Shown here in pieces: positions 50,245 to 59,399 of a stretch of DNA of 64,000 nucleotides (position 1 is the stretch's first letter; each line of letters starts with the position of its first letter). Below the pieces are notes generated by a model that searched no databases, was not told the DNA's origin, and saw nothing but the letters and a program-made list of their open reading frames with translations. Made by a program: the position numbers and the translations under genes. Source of the stretch: DASPRG01 sp963796125 (GTDB taxonomy: Bacteria; Nitrospirota; Thermodesulfovibrionia; Thermodesulfovibrionales; SM23-35); the NCBI GenBank assembly GCA_963796125.1, contig CAWCKM010000059.1, forward strand, positions 1 to 64,000, written 5' to 3'.

Positions 50245-50761
50245 TGTGGGTAAGGATGAGCATTATCCATAATATGGGTAATAGCCATCCGGTAATGGCA
50301 GCAAATGATAAAAGAATTATCCTTTCAGGTCTTTCCATAATTCCTGTATGGCAGGACTTACCGATGCCCTCTGCGCGAGCACGCGTATAACTAATGAGGA
50401 AAGCGCCTACTAAAGTTCCAAGGCTGAGATAAATACCTATAAGATTATCCTTATACAGAAAGTACCATGCGATGGCAAGAAAAAGGAATGCATCTGAATA
50501 CCTGTCAAGAACAGAATCAAGGAATGCTCCAAATTTTGTAGTTTTACCTCTTGACCGTGCAACTACTCCATCGAGAACATCAAAGATTCCACCGATTAAA
50601 ATCAATATTCCACCCAGTCTGATATGATGAGGAATCATCAAAGCTGCAATGACGGTGATAAGAAAACCAATTATTGTGAGGATATTCGGACTGAGAGGTA
50701 TTTTTTTTGCAATCTGGCCTAAAGGTATGTCGAGAAAATGGCCGAATTTGGCACTTAACAC
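50195..50761 (-). CDS. CDP-alcohol phosphatidyltransferase (probable phosphatidylinositol-phosphate synthase)
   Basis: A 188-residue membrane enzyme with the full family motif D61-x2-D64-G-x2-A68-R69-x8-G78-x3-D82-x3-D86. Six TM helices are predictable. It joins an alcohol to CDP-diacylglycerol. The acceptor is probably inositol-1-phosphate, because the inositol-3-phosphate synthase gene lies 3 bases upstream in the same operon; the size and RARAEG/RPER segment fit PIP synthases of the actinobacterial type. Phosphatidylglycerol-phosphate synthesis is the alternative. Confidence 0.85.
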   Translation of the reverse strand: MLSAKFGHFLDIPLGQIAKKIPLSPNILTIIGFLITVIAALMIPHHIRLGGILILIGGIFDVLDGVVARSRGKTTKFGAFLDSVLDRYSDAFLFLAIAWYFLYKDNLIGIYLSLGTLVGAFLISYTRARAEGIGKSCHTGIMERPERIILLSFAAITGWLLPILWIMLILTHITVLQRIYHVWRQMNP

Positions 50762-50764
50762 CCG

Positions 50765-51868
50765 CTATCTTTCCCTGTTTCCCGCAATAAATTCTTCCAC
50801 CATATTTCGTGCTTCTTCATCCGGGTATTGCACTAAGGGATGTTTCATAAAATAAGCTGAAGGAGAAACAAGCACTCCCCCTACCCCTCTGTCCCGCGCG
50901 ATTTTGCAGCAACGTATAGCATCTATAACGACGCCGGCACTGTTCGGTGAGTCTTCAACAGAAAGTCTGAGTTCGAGACTTACAGGTATATTTCCAAAAC
51001 CTCTTCCTTCTATCCGCAGAAAACAAATCTTGTTGTCCTTGAGCCAGGGAACATAATCAGAAGGTCCTATGTGGATGTGTTCATTATTCAATCTGTTCTG
51101 AAGTTGAGACTGAACAGCCTCTGTCTTTGATATCTTCTTTGATTTCAGTCTGCTGTGATTTAACATATTCAAAAAGTCGGTATTCCCCCCTACATTCAGT
51201 TGATATGTACTGTCTATCTTTACACCTCTGTCTTCGAAGAGCTTTGTTAGCATCCGGTGAATGATTGTTGCGCCTATCTGGCTCTTGACATCATCTCCTA
51301 TGATAGGAATATTTTTTTCTTCAAAGCGCTTTGCCCAGGTTTTGTCTGAGGCAATAAAGACAGGGATACAGTTAATGAAACTAACACCGGTTGCCAGGCA
51401 TGCATCAGCATAATAGGCTGTTGCCTGTTCAGATCCTACCGGCAGATAACTCAGGAGAATTTCAGCACCGCTCTGCTCTAAGACCTTTGCAACATCACAA
51501 GGCTCTTTTCTTGCGATGATAAATCTTCTGTCGTCTGGATAATTTTCCATATGCTGGGCTACACCATCCAGCACTTCACCCATTTCAACGGTAACAGGAT
51601 AATCCGGAAGACCTCCATTAAACGTCTTTGTGCAATTTGGTTTGGCAAAAATGGCTTCATGAAGCGGCTTGCCAACTTTTCTTTCGTCTATGTCAAAGGC
51701 AGCTACAATTCTGATATCATCCGGTTTGTAGTTTCCAAGGGCATAATGCATAAGGCCAAGGTTCCTGTCAGGATAGGTATCTCCTAAGGAACTGTAATAT
51801 TCAATCCCCTGAATCAAAGAACTGGCACAGTTTCCAACCCCGGCAACTGCAATTCGTATATCGCTCAT
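50765..51868 (-). CDS. ino1: inositol-3-phosphate synthase
   Basis: A 367-residue NAD-dependent enzyme turning glucose-6-phosphate into myo-inositol-3-phosphate. It starts IRIAVAGVGNCASSLIQGIEYY (Rossmann glycine loop) and has GDDVKSQIGATIIHR, NVGGNTDFLNM and SPNSAGVVIDAIR, all conserved in the bacterial/archaeal class. It lies between a zinc-ribbon HTH gene (4 bases away) and the CDP-alcohol transferase (3 bases away), which supports an inositol-lipid pathway. Confidence 0.95.
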   Translation of the reverse strand: MSDIRIAVAGVGNCASSLIQGIEYYSSLGDTYPDRNLGLMHYALGNYKPDDIRIVAAFDIDERKVGKPLHEAIFAKPNCTKTFNGGLPDYPVTVEMGEVLDGVAQHMENYPDDRRFIIARKEPCDVAKVLEQSGAEILLSYLPVGSEQATAYYADACLATGVSFINCIPVFIASDKTWAKRFEEKNIPIIGDDVKSQIGATIIHRMLTKLFEDRGVKIDSTYQLNVGGNTDFLNMLNHSRLKSKKISKTEAVQSQLQNRLNNEHIHIGPSDYVPWLKDNKICFLRIEGRGFGNIPVSLELRLSVEDSPNSAGVVIDAIRCCKIARDRGVGGVLVSPSAYFMKHPLVQYPDEEARNMVEEFIAGNRER

Positions 51869-51872
51869 GATC

Positions 51873-52289
51873 TTATTTCATCCTTTTTTGAGTTCTCTTA
51901 TATAAGAGACTTATAAGATCCTCAAGTTTTATGTTAAATTCCTTTAAAAGGCTTTCTACGGAATCTTCACAAGATAGCAAGAACCTTTTCCATATCCTCT
52001 GGACAGTATCCTTATCAAGATCAGATGCAATTGCAGCTTCCCTAAAACTCATTCCTTCGAGAAGATGATGAATGACTTCCTTTATCGTGGTCTCTTTTGT
52101 ATGGAGACCAAAGAAAAATGAACTGCGCCGTTCTGAAAAGGTTGAATTACATGTTTTACACTTAAGGAGTTTTCTTCGATTCCTTCCGTACCTGTCATAT
52201 ATGATGATATTACCCAGTCCCCTTTTTCCATGGTCATGGCACGACTCATTAGGGCAGAAGAAATTTTCGAACTTCATGGGGATTTGCAT
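51873..52289 (-). CDS. zinc-ribbon/HTH protein resembling a transposase N-terminus
   Basis: A 138-residue protein. The N-terminal zinc ribbon uses FFCPNESCHDH and LKCKTCNSTFSERR, as in IS1-type InsA and similar transposase fragments. A helix-turn-helix follows (EGMSFREAAIASDLDKDTVQRIWKRFL). No catalytic DDE domain follows. It ends 4 bases before the ino1 start, so it is translated with the inositol genes and may regulate them. A domesticated transposase fragment is the most economical reading; a solo transcription factor is the alternative. Confidence 0.72.
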   Translation of the reverse strand: MQIPMKFENFFCPNESCHDHGKRGLGNIIIYDRYGRNRRKLLKCKTCNSTFSERRSSFFFGLHTKETTIKEVIHHLLEGMSFREAAIASDLDKDTVQRIWKRFLLSCEDSVESLLKEFNIKLEDLISLLYKRTQKRMK

Positions 52290-52371
52290 ACAATTTTATA
52301 TATCAAAGACCTTTTTTATGTCAAGAACTTAATCCAGCGAAATGGGGACATATCCAGGAGAATATTATTAA

Positions 52372-53442
52372 TTAACCTATAGTAACTCCCAGCTTTTTAT
52401 AGAGCAAGGGGAAGTTTAAGTTCTGCATAACCAGGTCCATTCCATGGGCAACTTTTGCCTTGTCTCTCAGTCGTAACCTCACGGAGAGTTTCTCCAATTG
52501 CCTTGCTACAGCATAAGTGTCATCTCGTACCACGATGATAGGTATTGCTTTCTGTTCAGCCCTGGCTATAATGATTTCACTCGGATAGAGTTCACCGGTG
52601 AGGACGAGGCATTCGGTGCCGGATTCTATAGCAGATAACTGTATATCAGCCCTGTCACCGCCCACAATAACAGCATTATTTTTGGTCCTCTTAAAATATT
52701 CCGTAGCCCTGTCGACCTGCATAGCTCCGATTAAGAAACGTTCCACCAGATTACTCAATCTGTCATGACAGCACAAAACCTTACCACTTAGCATCTCATT
52801 CAATTCCTCTACGGTAATGGAACCAACCAGGGGATCCTGCGGCAATATTCCGATAATATCTACACCTGTTCTTTTTAAGAAAGGAACAATGTAGTCATCT
52901 ATACCTTGCTTATATTCATGTGTAACTTTATTAAAGATGACACCTATGAAGTGATCTTTAAGATCCTTTTTCGCCTGAAGGATGTAATCAACACAGTAAT
53001 CGCCTTCATACTTTACTACGATAACAGCCTTTGCATTGAGGCGCTTTATTACCTTAAGACCTGATACACCAAGAACACTCCAGGAATAAATACTCCCTGA
53101 GCCACCAACGATCATGATGTCCTTATCTTCTGATAATTTCTGATAGGATTTTGTAATTCTTCCTAAAAGACCCTTGATGTCCTTTTGGTAGGATTTAACA
53201 GTAAGCTCCTGGGTTAGTACAACAGGGCATATCTCGGAAACAGGATCTTTCAACTCCAGTGCTCTATAGATAAACCAGGCATCTTTATCCGATAACATAT
53301 TTTCGATCTTGATCGGTAATATACCTACAGGCTTGATATATCCTACCCTGAGACCGTCTTTCTTGAACTTAAAACCCAGTCCCATAGAGACCAGGCTCTT
53401 GCCGGAATATCCTGATGTAGAACCTACATATAGAGAAATCAT
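52372..53442 (-). CDS. phosphotransacetylase-N-terminal-like protein (BioD-fold plus DRTGG)
   Basis: A 356-residue protein. Residues 1-215 form a dethiobiotin-synthetase-like P-loop domain (LYVGSTSGYSGKSLVSMGLGFKF, GYIKPVG, IIGILPQD). Residues 215-350 are a DRTGG domain (TEYFKRTKNNAVIVGGDRADIQ, VLTGELYPSE). This is the N-terminal regulatory part of long phosphotransacetylases, without the catalytic Pta domain. It follows the acyl-CoA synthetase gene with 1 base between, so it probably senses or regulates acetyl-CoA/acetate conversion. Confidence 0.88.
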   Translation of the reverse strand: MISLYVGSTSGYSGKSLVSMGLGFKFKKDGLRVGYIKPVGILPIKIENMLSDKDAWFIYRALELKDPVSEICPVVLTQELTVKSYQKDIKGLLGRITKSYQKLSEDKDIMIVGGSGSIYSWSVLGVSGLKVIKRLNAKAVIVVKYEGDYCVDYILQAKKDLKDHFIGVIFNKVTHEYKQGIDDYIVPFLKRTGVDIIGILPQDPLVGSITVEELNEMLSGKVLCCHDRLSNLVERFLIGAMQVDRATEYFKRTKNNAVIVGGDRADIQLSAIESGTECLVLTGELYPSEIIIARAEQKAIPIIVVRDDTYAVARQLEKLSVRLRLRDKAKVAHGMDLVMQNLNFPLLYKKLGVTIG

Positions 53443-53443
53443 T

Positions 53444-55541
53444 TTAGTCCCCTCCTATAATAAATCGTGCATCAATAGCTACCACTCCTTCACCTCTTTT
53501 CTTGACCAGGAGTGGGTTTATTTCAGCTTCGATGATCTGGGGGAAGTCCAGAGCCATCTGCGAGAGAAGCAATATGGATTTTTCAATAGCCTCAATATCT
53601 GCTTCTGCTTCTCCTCTCACTCCCCGTAAAAGAGGAAAGACTTTTGTCTCCCTGATCATTTCGTGAGCATCTTCTTTGCTTAATGGTGTTATTCTGAAAG
53701 AAATATCCTTTAAAACTTCTACATAAATCCCTCCAAGTCCGAACATGATCATATGTCCAAACTGAGCATCCCGCGTTATACCAATAATAACCTCTTTCCC
53801 ACCGGATACCATCTCCTGAATCATCACCCCGATATATCTGGGCCGTGGGCATAATATGTTTAACACGTGTGGTGATATCAAAAAAGGTATTCTCTACCTC
53901 CTTTTTGCTATTGACATTGAGTTTGACGCCACCAATATCACTCTTATGGAGAATCTGGGGAGAAACAATCTTCATTACCACAGGATAACCTATTCCCTTA
54001 GCAGCGGCAACCGCATCTTCAGATGTTCTGGCCATCAGACTCCTTGGTTGTGAAAATCCATATGCATGTAAAACCTCATACATTTCTGAATCTGTTAAAC
54101 GGTCACGTTTCTCTCCCTTTACACTCTCAAATATGTCAATGACTTTATCTTTTAAGCCTTTCAAATCGGGATAAGTTTTTTCAGGCCTCTTTGTCCATAC
54201 GTTATACTGATACATTGCATTGAGGGAGGAAACGGCATGTTCCGGATAACTGTAATTTGGAACATGATATTTTATGAGAATCTTTGCTCCGGATTCTATA
54301 CTCTTTTTCCCCATGAATGAGGTCACTATCGGTTTATCAATTAAATGGGCAATATTTGCTATCGCCTTGGCAGTTCCATCCACGTCCACAATTGCTGTTG
54401 GCGTCAAAAGAACTAATACCCCTTGTACCTTCTCATCTTGAACTACTGTGTAGAGGGCTTTTTCGTATCTCTCTGCTGTAGCATCTCCAAGAATGTCAAC
54501 GGGATTATAAAAAGAAGCAAAAGGTGGTAAGAATTTTCTGAGCTCATCCACTGTTTCTTTGTGAAGGGGAACGAGCTGAAGACCTGCCTTGTCACAGGCA
54601 TCAGCTGCTATGATTCCCGGGCCTCCGGAGTTCGTTAAGATGGCAATATTAGGACCCTGAGGCAGGGGCTGATTGGCAAAAGCAACGGCATAATTAAAGA
54701 GTTCACCAACGGTGTTGGCCCGGATAACTCCACTCTGTTTGAAGGCAGCCTCAAAGGATGTCTCTCGTCCGGCAAGCGCTCCGGTATGGGATGAAGCTGC
54801 TTTAACTCCTGCACTGGTAATGCCTGACTTGAGAATGATGAGTGGTTTCTTTTTAGATACCTGGCTGGCTATCTCAACAAACTTTTTCCCATCCCTTACT
54901 CCCTCAATGTACCCCAGGATTACCTTTGTATTTTCGTCTTCAGCCAGGGCCTGCATGATCTCTTCATCTGAGATATCAGCTTTATTTCCCATACTTATAA
55001 ATTTTGAAAACCCTACGTCTTCAGAGAGGGCAAGATCAAGAACAGCGATACCAAGTGCACCGGATTGAGAGAAAAATCCTATATTCCCCTGAATTGGCAT
55101 ACCAGCAGCAAAAGAGGCATTAATTCTCGAGTGACTATCAATGATGCCCAGGCAATTAGGACCTATGAATCTTACTCCTGATTCTTTTGCTTTTTTGATC
55201 AGTTCATCTTCTAACTTTGTACCTTCTGAACCACTTTCTCTAAATCCTGCAGTAATAATTACAGCAGCATCAATTCCTTTCTGTCCGCATTGACCGATAA
55301 CTTCTAATACCCTTTTCGGAGGAACTACGACTACTGCTAATCCTATTTCATCTGATACGTCAAGAATAGAAGGGTAAGCCTTTAAACCAAGGATTTCCGG
55401 GGCCTCAGGATTAATGGGATAAATAGCTCCCTGATAGCCATACTGAATGAGGTTTTTGAGAACATCATAACCTACCTTCCCCGGTGTTCTTGATGCCCCG
55501 ATAACGGCAATAGACTTGGGATTAAAGAAATTATCCAGCAT
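53444..55541 (-). pseudogene. ADP-forming acyl-CoA synthetase (alpha-beta fusion), one frameshift
   Basis: Makes acetate or another acid plus ATP from acyl-CoA and ADP. The start is ATG 55541. Domains in order: CoA-binding (SIAVIGASRTPGKVGYDVL), succinyl-CoA-ligase-like (GFFSQSGALGIAVLD, SSHTGALAG with the phospho-His), linker, and ATP-grasp (GYPVVMKIVSPQILHKSDIGGV). The frame breaks near 53830. Removing one base from the CCCC run restores GVMIQEMVSGGKEVIIGITRD and AEINPLLVKKRG, ending at 53444. Joined length is about 699 residues, normal for the fused form. Likely a sequencing indel. Confidence 0.9.
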
Positions 55542-55661
55542 ATAATTTACATTTTTGTGATGAACAGTGAGTGCTCCGATATAATACCCAAAGTATAGCG
55601 CATTTTAAAAGGCAAATTCAGAGATGTTTTCAGATTTCTGAAAGACTTATTGCATAGGAAA

Positions 55662-56489
55662 TTACAGAGAACTGAAGTTGCAAGGATTGACACTATCGGA
55701 TAAGGAGCGGATAAAGGTCTCGGACTTAAGCGGTTGCATGAGTATATATTTCACGTGCATGTCCATGATATCTGAAAGTTCTGAAAAAAGCGCATCTGAA
55801 GGTTTGATCCGCTGTATCTTCTGAATGTTCCAGGTAAGGAGATCCGAATAGAGTCTCATGGCTCCCTGACTAATGCTTACAGGAATGTCTATACCTTTTG
55901 CGCAGGTTTCACAGAGAATTGAACCTTGAGCTACATAGAACCAGTGTCCGTTCTTCCCGCATCTTCCGCAGGTATCAAGTTTGGGAGCGAATCCTGCAAG
56001 TCTGAGGAAGTGTATTTTATAGTACAGTGTTCCAAGATCTAATCCCCCCCTCCCCCCTTTACCAAAGGGGGGTAAGGGGATTATCTTTACAAAGGGGCGT
56101 GAGGGAGGATTATTCTCGATATTATGTAATGTATGCAAAAGCAAAGAATAAACCCTTTTATTTGCCTCCCTCTCCGGAATAAACCGGAGGGTGAGTTCTA
56201 TTATTTCTGATACCTTGAGAAAGCGCTTCAATGTATCCCGTATTGACTGGAAAGAATGGATGATATCTGATTGTGTCAATCGTGGAAGAGCAGTATTTTC
56301 TTTACCCCAGAATGCGATCTTTGAGTGTGTAAGTGGTTCGAGGCTGCTGCCAAACCGGCTCTTTGTTTTCAAAGGACTTTTTGCAAAGGTTTTAAGAAGT
56401 CCGAGATCAGGGGTAAGGAAGGAAACAATAAGATCTGCATCGCCAAAGGGAATAGTTCTTAATACGATTCCCTCAGTCCGCTGAAGCAT
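55662..56489 (-). CDS. recO: DNA repair protein RecO with repeat insertion
   Basis: A recombination mediator that loads RecA on SSB-coated DNA. The N-terminal OB fold reads LQRTEGIVLRTIPFGDADLIVSF and the C-terminal zinc site is CGRCG with CETC. The start is ATG 56489, overlapping the upstream stop as TAATG; the upstream in-frame start at 56534 would intrude on the nuclease gene. 275 residues, slightly long because a palindromic repeat (56041-56082) adds IIPLPPFGKGGRGG in the helical region. The frame is kept, so the gene may still work. Confidence 0.92.
   Translation of the reverse strand: MLQRTEGIVLRTIPFGDADLIVSFLTPDLGLLKTFAKSPLKTKSRFGSSLEPLTHSKIAFWGKENTALPRLTQSDIIHSFQSIRDTLKRFLKVSEIIELTLRFIPEREANKRVYSLLLHTLHNIENNPPSRPFVKIIPLPPFGKGGRGGLDLGTLYYKIHFLRLAGFAPKLDTCGRCGKNGHWFYVAQGSILCETCAKGIDIPVSISQGAMRLYSDLLTWNIQKIQRIKPSDALFSELSDIMDMHVKYILMQPLKSETFIRSLSDSVNPCNFSSL
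56041..56082. repeat. in-frame C/G-rich palindromic repeat in recO
   Basis: AATCCCCCCCTCCCCCCTTT is followed by ACC and AAAGGGGGGTAAGGGGATT, a near-perfect palindrome of 42 bases. It is the same type as those at 25254-25296 and 8255-8325, and is read through in frame. Confidence 0.85.
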
Positions 56490-56941
56490 TACATGATATT
56501 CCCGAAATCTTCCGGTCTGAGGTTTTTGAGCCACTCCTCAAGTTCATCAGTGCTCCTCTTTTCCATGATGCTTTCTTCAATAAAGATAGGGGCATTGGAC
56601 CGCAGAGCGACTGCTATAGCATCACTCGGTCTTGAATCTATGAGGGTTTCCTTTTTCCCGTCATTCAGACAGACAAGGGCATAGTAGGTATTCTCGAGAA
56701 TCTCTGTTACGATGATCTTTGTTATTCTCACTTTCAGGCCATCAGTGATATTCTTTATGAGATCATGGGTAAGGGGTCGGGGGGTTACGACTTTCCCCAG
56801 TGCAAGGGCTATTGAATCAGCCTCTGGTTTTCCGATCCATATTGGCAATCTTCCGTCTCCCTCTATTTCCTTCAGAAGGAGAATGTACATGCTGCTTCGA
56901 GGATCAAAAAGCAGACCTTCTACATTCATCTCGATGAGCAT
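56489..56941 (-). CDS. bifunctional nuclease domain protein (DUF151)
   Basis: A 150-residue DUF151 protein: LLFDPRSSMYILLLKEIEGDGRLPIWIG, ADSIALAL and DSRPSDAIAVALRSNAPIFIEE are the family signatures. Plant and archaeal members show DNase/RNase activity; the bacterial role is unclear. Its ATG directly follows the era stop, and its stop overlaps the recO start, so the three are translationally coupled. Confidence 0.92.
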   Translation of the reverse strand: MLIEMNVEGLLFDPRSSMYILLLKEIEGDGRLPIWIGKPEADSIALALGKVVTPRPLTHDLIKNITDGLKVRITKIIVTEILENTYYALVCLNDGKKETLIDSRPSDAIAVALRSNAPIFIEESIMEKRSTDELEEWLKNLRPEDFGNIM

Positions 56942-57841
56942 TTATGTATATCCTAATTCCTCCAAAGTCCTCCTGTCATCTCGCCAGTCTTTTTTGACCT
57001 TCACCCATAACTCAAGGAAGACCTTTGTATTGAGAAGTCTTTCTATATCAATCCTTGCAGCAGTTCCTATTGATTTCAGCATTGATCCTTGCTTCCCTAT
57101 TATTATACCTTTTTGTCCCTCTCTTTCAACATAAATGTTGCTACTTATCATGATGAGTCCGTCTTCCCTCTCCTTCCATTCAATGACTTCAACAGCAACT
57201 GAATGAGGTAATTCTTCTTCCGTCATCTCTGCAATCTTTTCACGAATTATCTCAGATACCATAAACCTCTCAAGTTGATCTGTTATGATCTCGTCAGGAT
57301 AATATTTTGGACCAGATGGCAGGTAGTCATGGATTTTTTTCAGAAGGAGTTCAGTCCCGTCCTTTGTTAATGCGGAGACAGGAATTATCTCTCTGAAAGG
57401 ATAGATATCTTTAAGGTTATCTATAAGGGGAAGAAGGTCTGATTTCTTGATGGTGTCTATTTTATTTATCAGCAGAAAGACCGGAGACTGAACCCTTTTC
57501 AATAACTTTATGATAAACCTGTCTCCTCCTCCAACCTCATGAGGTTCAACCATGAAGAGAATAATATCCACTTCCCTGAGTGACTCGATGGCGGTTTTTA
57601 CCATGGTCTCACCGAGTTTATGCTTTGGTTTATGAATACCAGGAGTGTCTATAAAGATAATCTGTGCATCGGGAAGGTTCTTTATCCCGATAAGCCTGTT
57701 TCTTGTTGTCTGAGGTTTCGGCGTAACGATTGCAATCTTTTGCCCCAGGAGTGCATTTAAAAGTGTAGATTTACCGACATTTGGACGGCCAATAATGGAT
57801 ACGTAACCGGAACGAAACTCTACTAAACCCTGCGTGCTAAT
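56942..57841 (-). CDS. era: GTPase Era, non-canonical or damaged start
   Basis: A ribosome-assembly GTPase binding 16S rRNA. G1 IIGRPNVGKSTLLNALLG, G3 DTPG, G4 NKID and the C-terminal KH domain (EREGQKGIIIGKQGSMLKSIG) are intact; GHKLGE-like HKPKHKLGETM is typical. The open frame reaches upstream into the aspC end, but between its limiting stop and the G1 motif there is no ATG, GTG or TTG. The only rare-start candidate is ATT at 57841-57839. The expected N-terminus (VEFRSGYVSIIG) begins about 57826. Either translation starts on ATT or a base change removed the start. Length about 294-299 residues. Confidence 0.9.
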   Translation of the reverse strand: MSTQGLVEFRSGYVSIIGRPNVGKSTLLNALLGQKIAIVTPKPQTTRNRLIGIKNLPDAQIIFIDTPGIHKPKHKLGETMVKTAIESLREVDIILFMVEPHEVGGGDRFIIKLLKRVQSPVFLLINKIDTIKKSDLLPLIDNLKDIYPFREIIPVSALTKDGTELLLKKIHDYLPSGPKYYPDEIITDQLERFMVSEIIREKIAEMTEEELPHSVAVEVIEWKEREDGLIMISSNIYVEREGQKGIIIGKQGSMLKSIGTAARIDIERLLNTKVFLELWVKVKKDWRDDRRTLEELGYT

Positions 57842-59022
57842 TTGCTCACTGCCTCTCGTATCCTGTCAACACCTTTCTTAATTTCTTCGATAGATGTTGC
57901 GTAGGACAATCTGATGTAGGCGTCGTCACCAAAGGCCTCTCCATGTACAAGAGCAACATTTGCTTTTTCAAGCAGGTAGAGCGCAAGATCTGATGAAGAT
58001 GAAATTGTCCTGTCACCCGTTGTTTTCCCATACAGTTTCGATGTGTTCGGGAAGGCATAAAAAGCTCCTGTTGGGGAAAGGCAGCTCATACCAGAAATAG
58101 AGTTGAGTTCACCAATGAGAAATTTTCTCCTTCTGTCGAATTCAGCAAGCATTGTAGCAATAAAATCCTGGGGGCCTTTCAGAGCTTCAATAGCTGCTTT
58201 CTGAGAGATGGAGGTAGGGTTGGATGTAGACTGACTCTGGATATTTGTCATAGCCTTTATGATCTCTTTTGGACCTGCTGCATAGCCAATCCTCCAGCCT
58301 GTCATGGCATATGACTTTGAAAGTCCGTTGACAACTATGGTTTTTGCTTTTATGTCGTTGCCGAGAGATGCAATGCTGACATGCTTGAAGCCATCATAGG
58401 TGAGTTTTTCATAAATTTCATCTGATATTACAAAGATGCCGTATCTGAGGGCTATCTCTGCTATTGTTTCAAGTGTCTTCTTATCATACGTCAGTCCTGT
58501 AGGGTTGGAAGGTGAATTCAGTATCAGCGCTTTTGTCTTTTTCGTGACAGAAGAATTAATTGCTTCCGGTCTGACCATAAAAGAATCAGACTCATAGGTC
58601 TTTACAAAAACAGGAATGGCGTCATTGAGCAGAACCTGGTCAGGATACGACACCCAGTATGGTGATGGAATTAAGACTTCATCGCCGGGATTCAATAATG
58701 CCTGTGCGATATTATAGAGGCTGTGTTTTGCACCGCAGGAAACGATAATTTCTTCCCGTGCATAGTTCAGGTTATTGTCTCTGTTAAATTTTTCTATAAT
58801 TGCATCCTTGAGAGGGTCGATGCCTCCAACTGGGGTATATTTTGTAAAGCCCTCTTTGATGGCCTTTATCGCAGCTTCTTTAATGTTCTCAGGGGTATCA
58901 AAGTCCGGTTCTCCAACACCAAAACTGACGATATCAATCCCCGATGCCTTCATGGCCTTTGCCTTTGCATCCATGGCAAGCGTTGGTGATGGTTTAATCC
59001 TTTTTGCCCTGTCAGATATCAT
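57823..59022 (-). CDS. PLP-dependent aspartate aminotransferase (class I)
   Basis: A 399-residue fold-type I aminotransferase of the AspB subgroup. Visible features are the FGVGEPDFDTPENIKEAA entry, ILNSPSNPTG, the SDEIYEKL loop, the PLP lysine in GLSKSYAMTGWRIGY and ALVHGEAFGDDAYIRLSYA with the substrate-binding Arg. It most likely interconverts aspartate and oxaloacetate; some members also use prephenate. It leads the aspC-era-DUF151-recO operon. Confidence 0.93.
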   Translation of the reverse strand: MISDRAKRIKPSPTLAMDAKAKAMKASGIDIVSFGVGEPDFDTPENIKEAAIKAIKEGFTKYTPVGGIDPLKDAIIEKFNRDNNLNYAREEIIVSCGAKHSLYNIAQALLNPGDEVLIPSPYWVSYPDQVLLNDAIPVFVKTYESDSFMVRPEAINSSVTKKTKALILNSPSNPTGLTYDKKTLETIAEIALRYGIFVISDEIYEKLTYDGFKHVSIASLGNDIKAKTIVVNGLSKSYAMTGWRIGYAAGPKEIIKAMTNIQSQSTSNPTSISQKAAIEALKGPQDFIATMLAEFDRRRKFLIGELNSISGMSCLSPTGAFYAFPNTSKLYGKTTGDRTISSSSDLALYLLEKANVALVHGEAFGDDAYIRLSYATSIEEIKKGVDRIREAVSKLARRV

Positions 59023-59399
59023 GACTCACTCCTTATACTTAATGAGCAGTGTATTACATTATCACAAGAAGCATTTTATCACAATAAAGGCAGAGCAACA
59101 GGCAGAAAATATGGATATAGAGATAAGAAAAGCCCGAGACTTTATATGGTTGCCAAATACAGGGTAAGAAAGGTAAGGTTTCCCAGAGCTTTCTATTTTT
59201 AAATAGAACAAAATATAATTTATGATATTATATTCAATTCATTTTAATTGTAATAATATTATTATTTATTAAATTGACTTTACTTCAGAGAATTTAGCAA
59301 AGCATAATAATTTTTATTATACTTGTTATGCAAATTTTTCTAAGGAATATTTGACTGTTTTTCGTAATAAAAAAATTGAAATTATAAGGGAGAATTAAT
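59023..59399. other. very AT-rich divergent promoter region
   Basis: A 377-base gap between divergent aspartate aminotransferase and sulP genes. It contains long A/T runs such as GTAATAATATTATTATTTATT and a TTGACT (59274-59279), but no well-spaced -10. No gene or repeat is seen. Confidence 0.35.
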
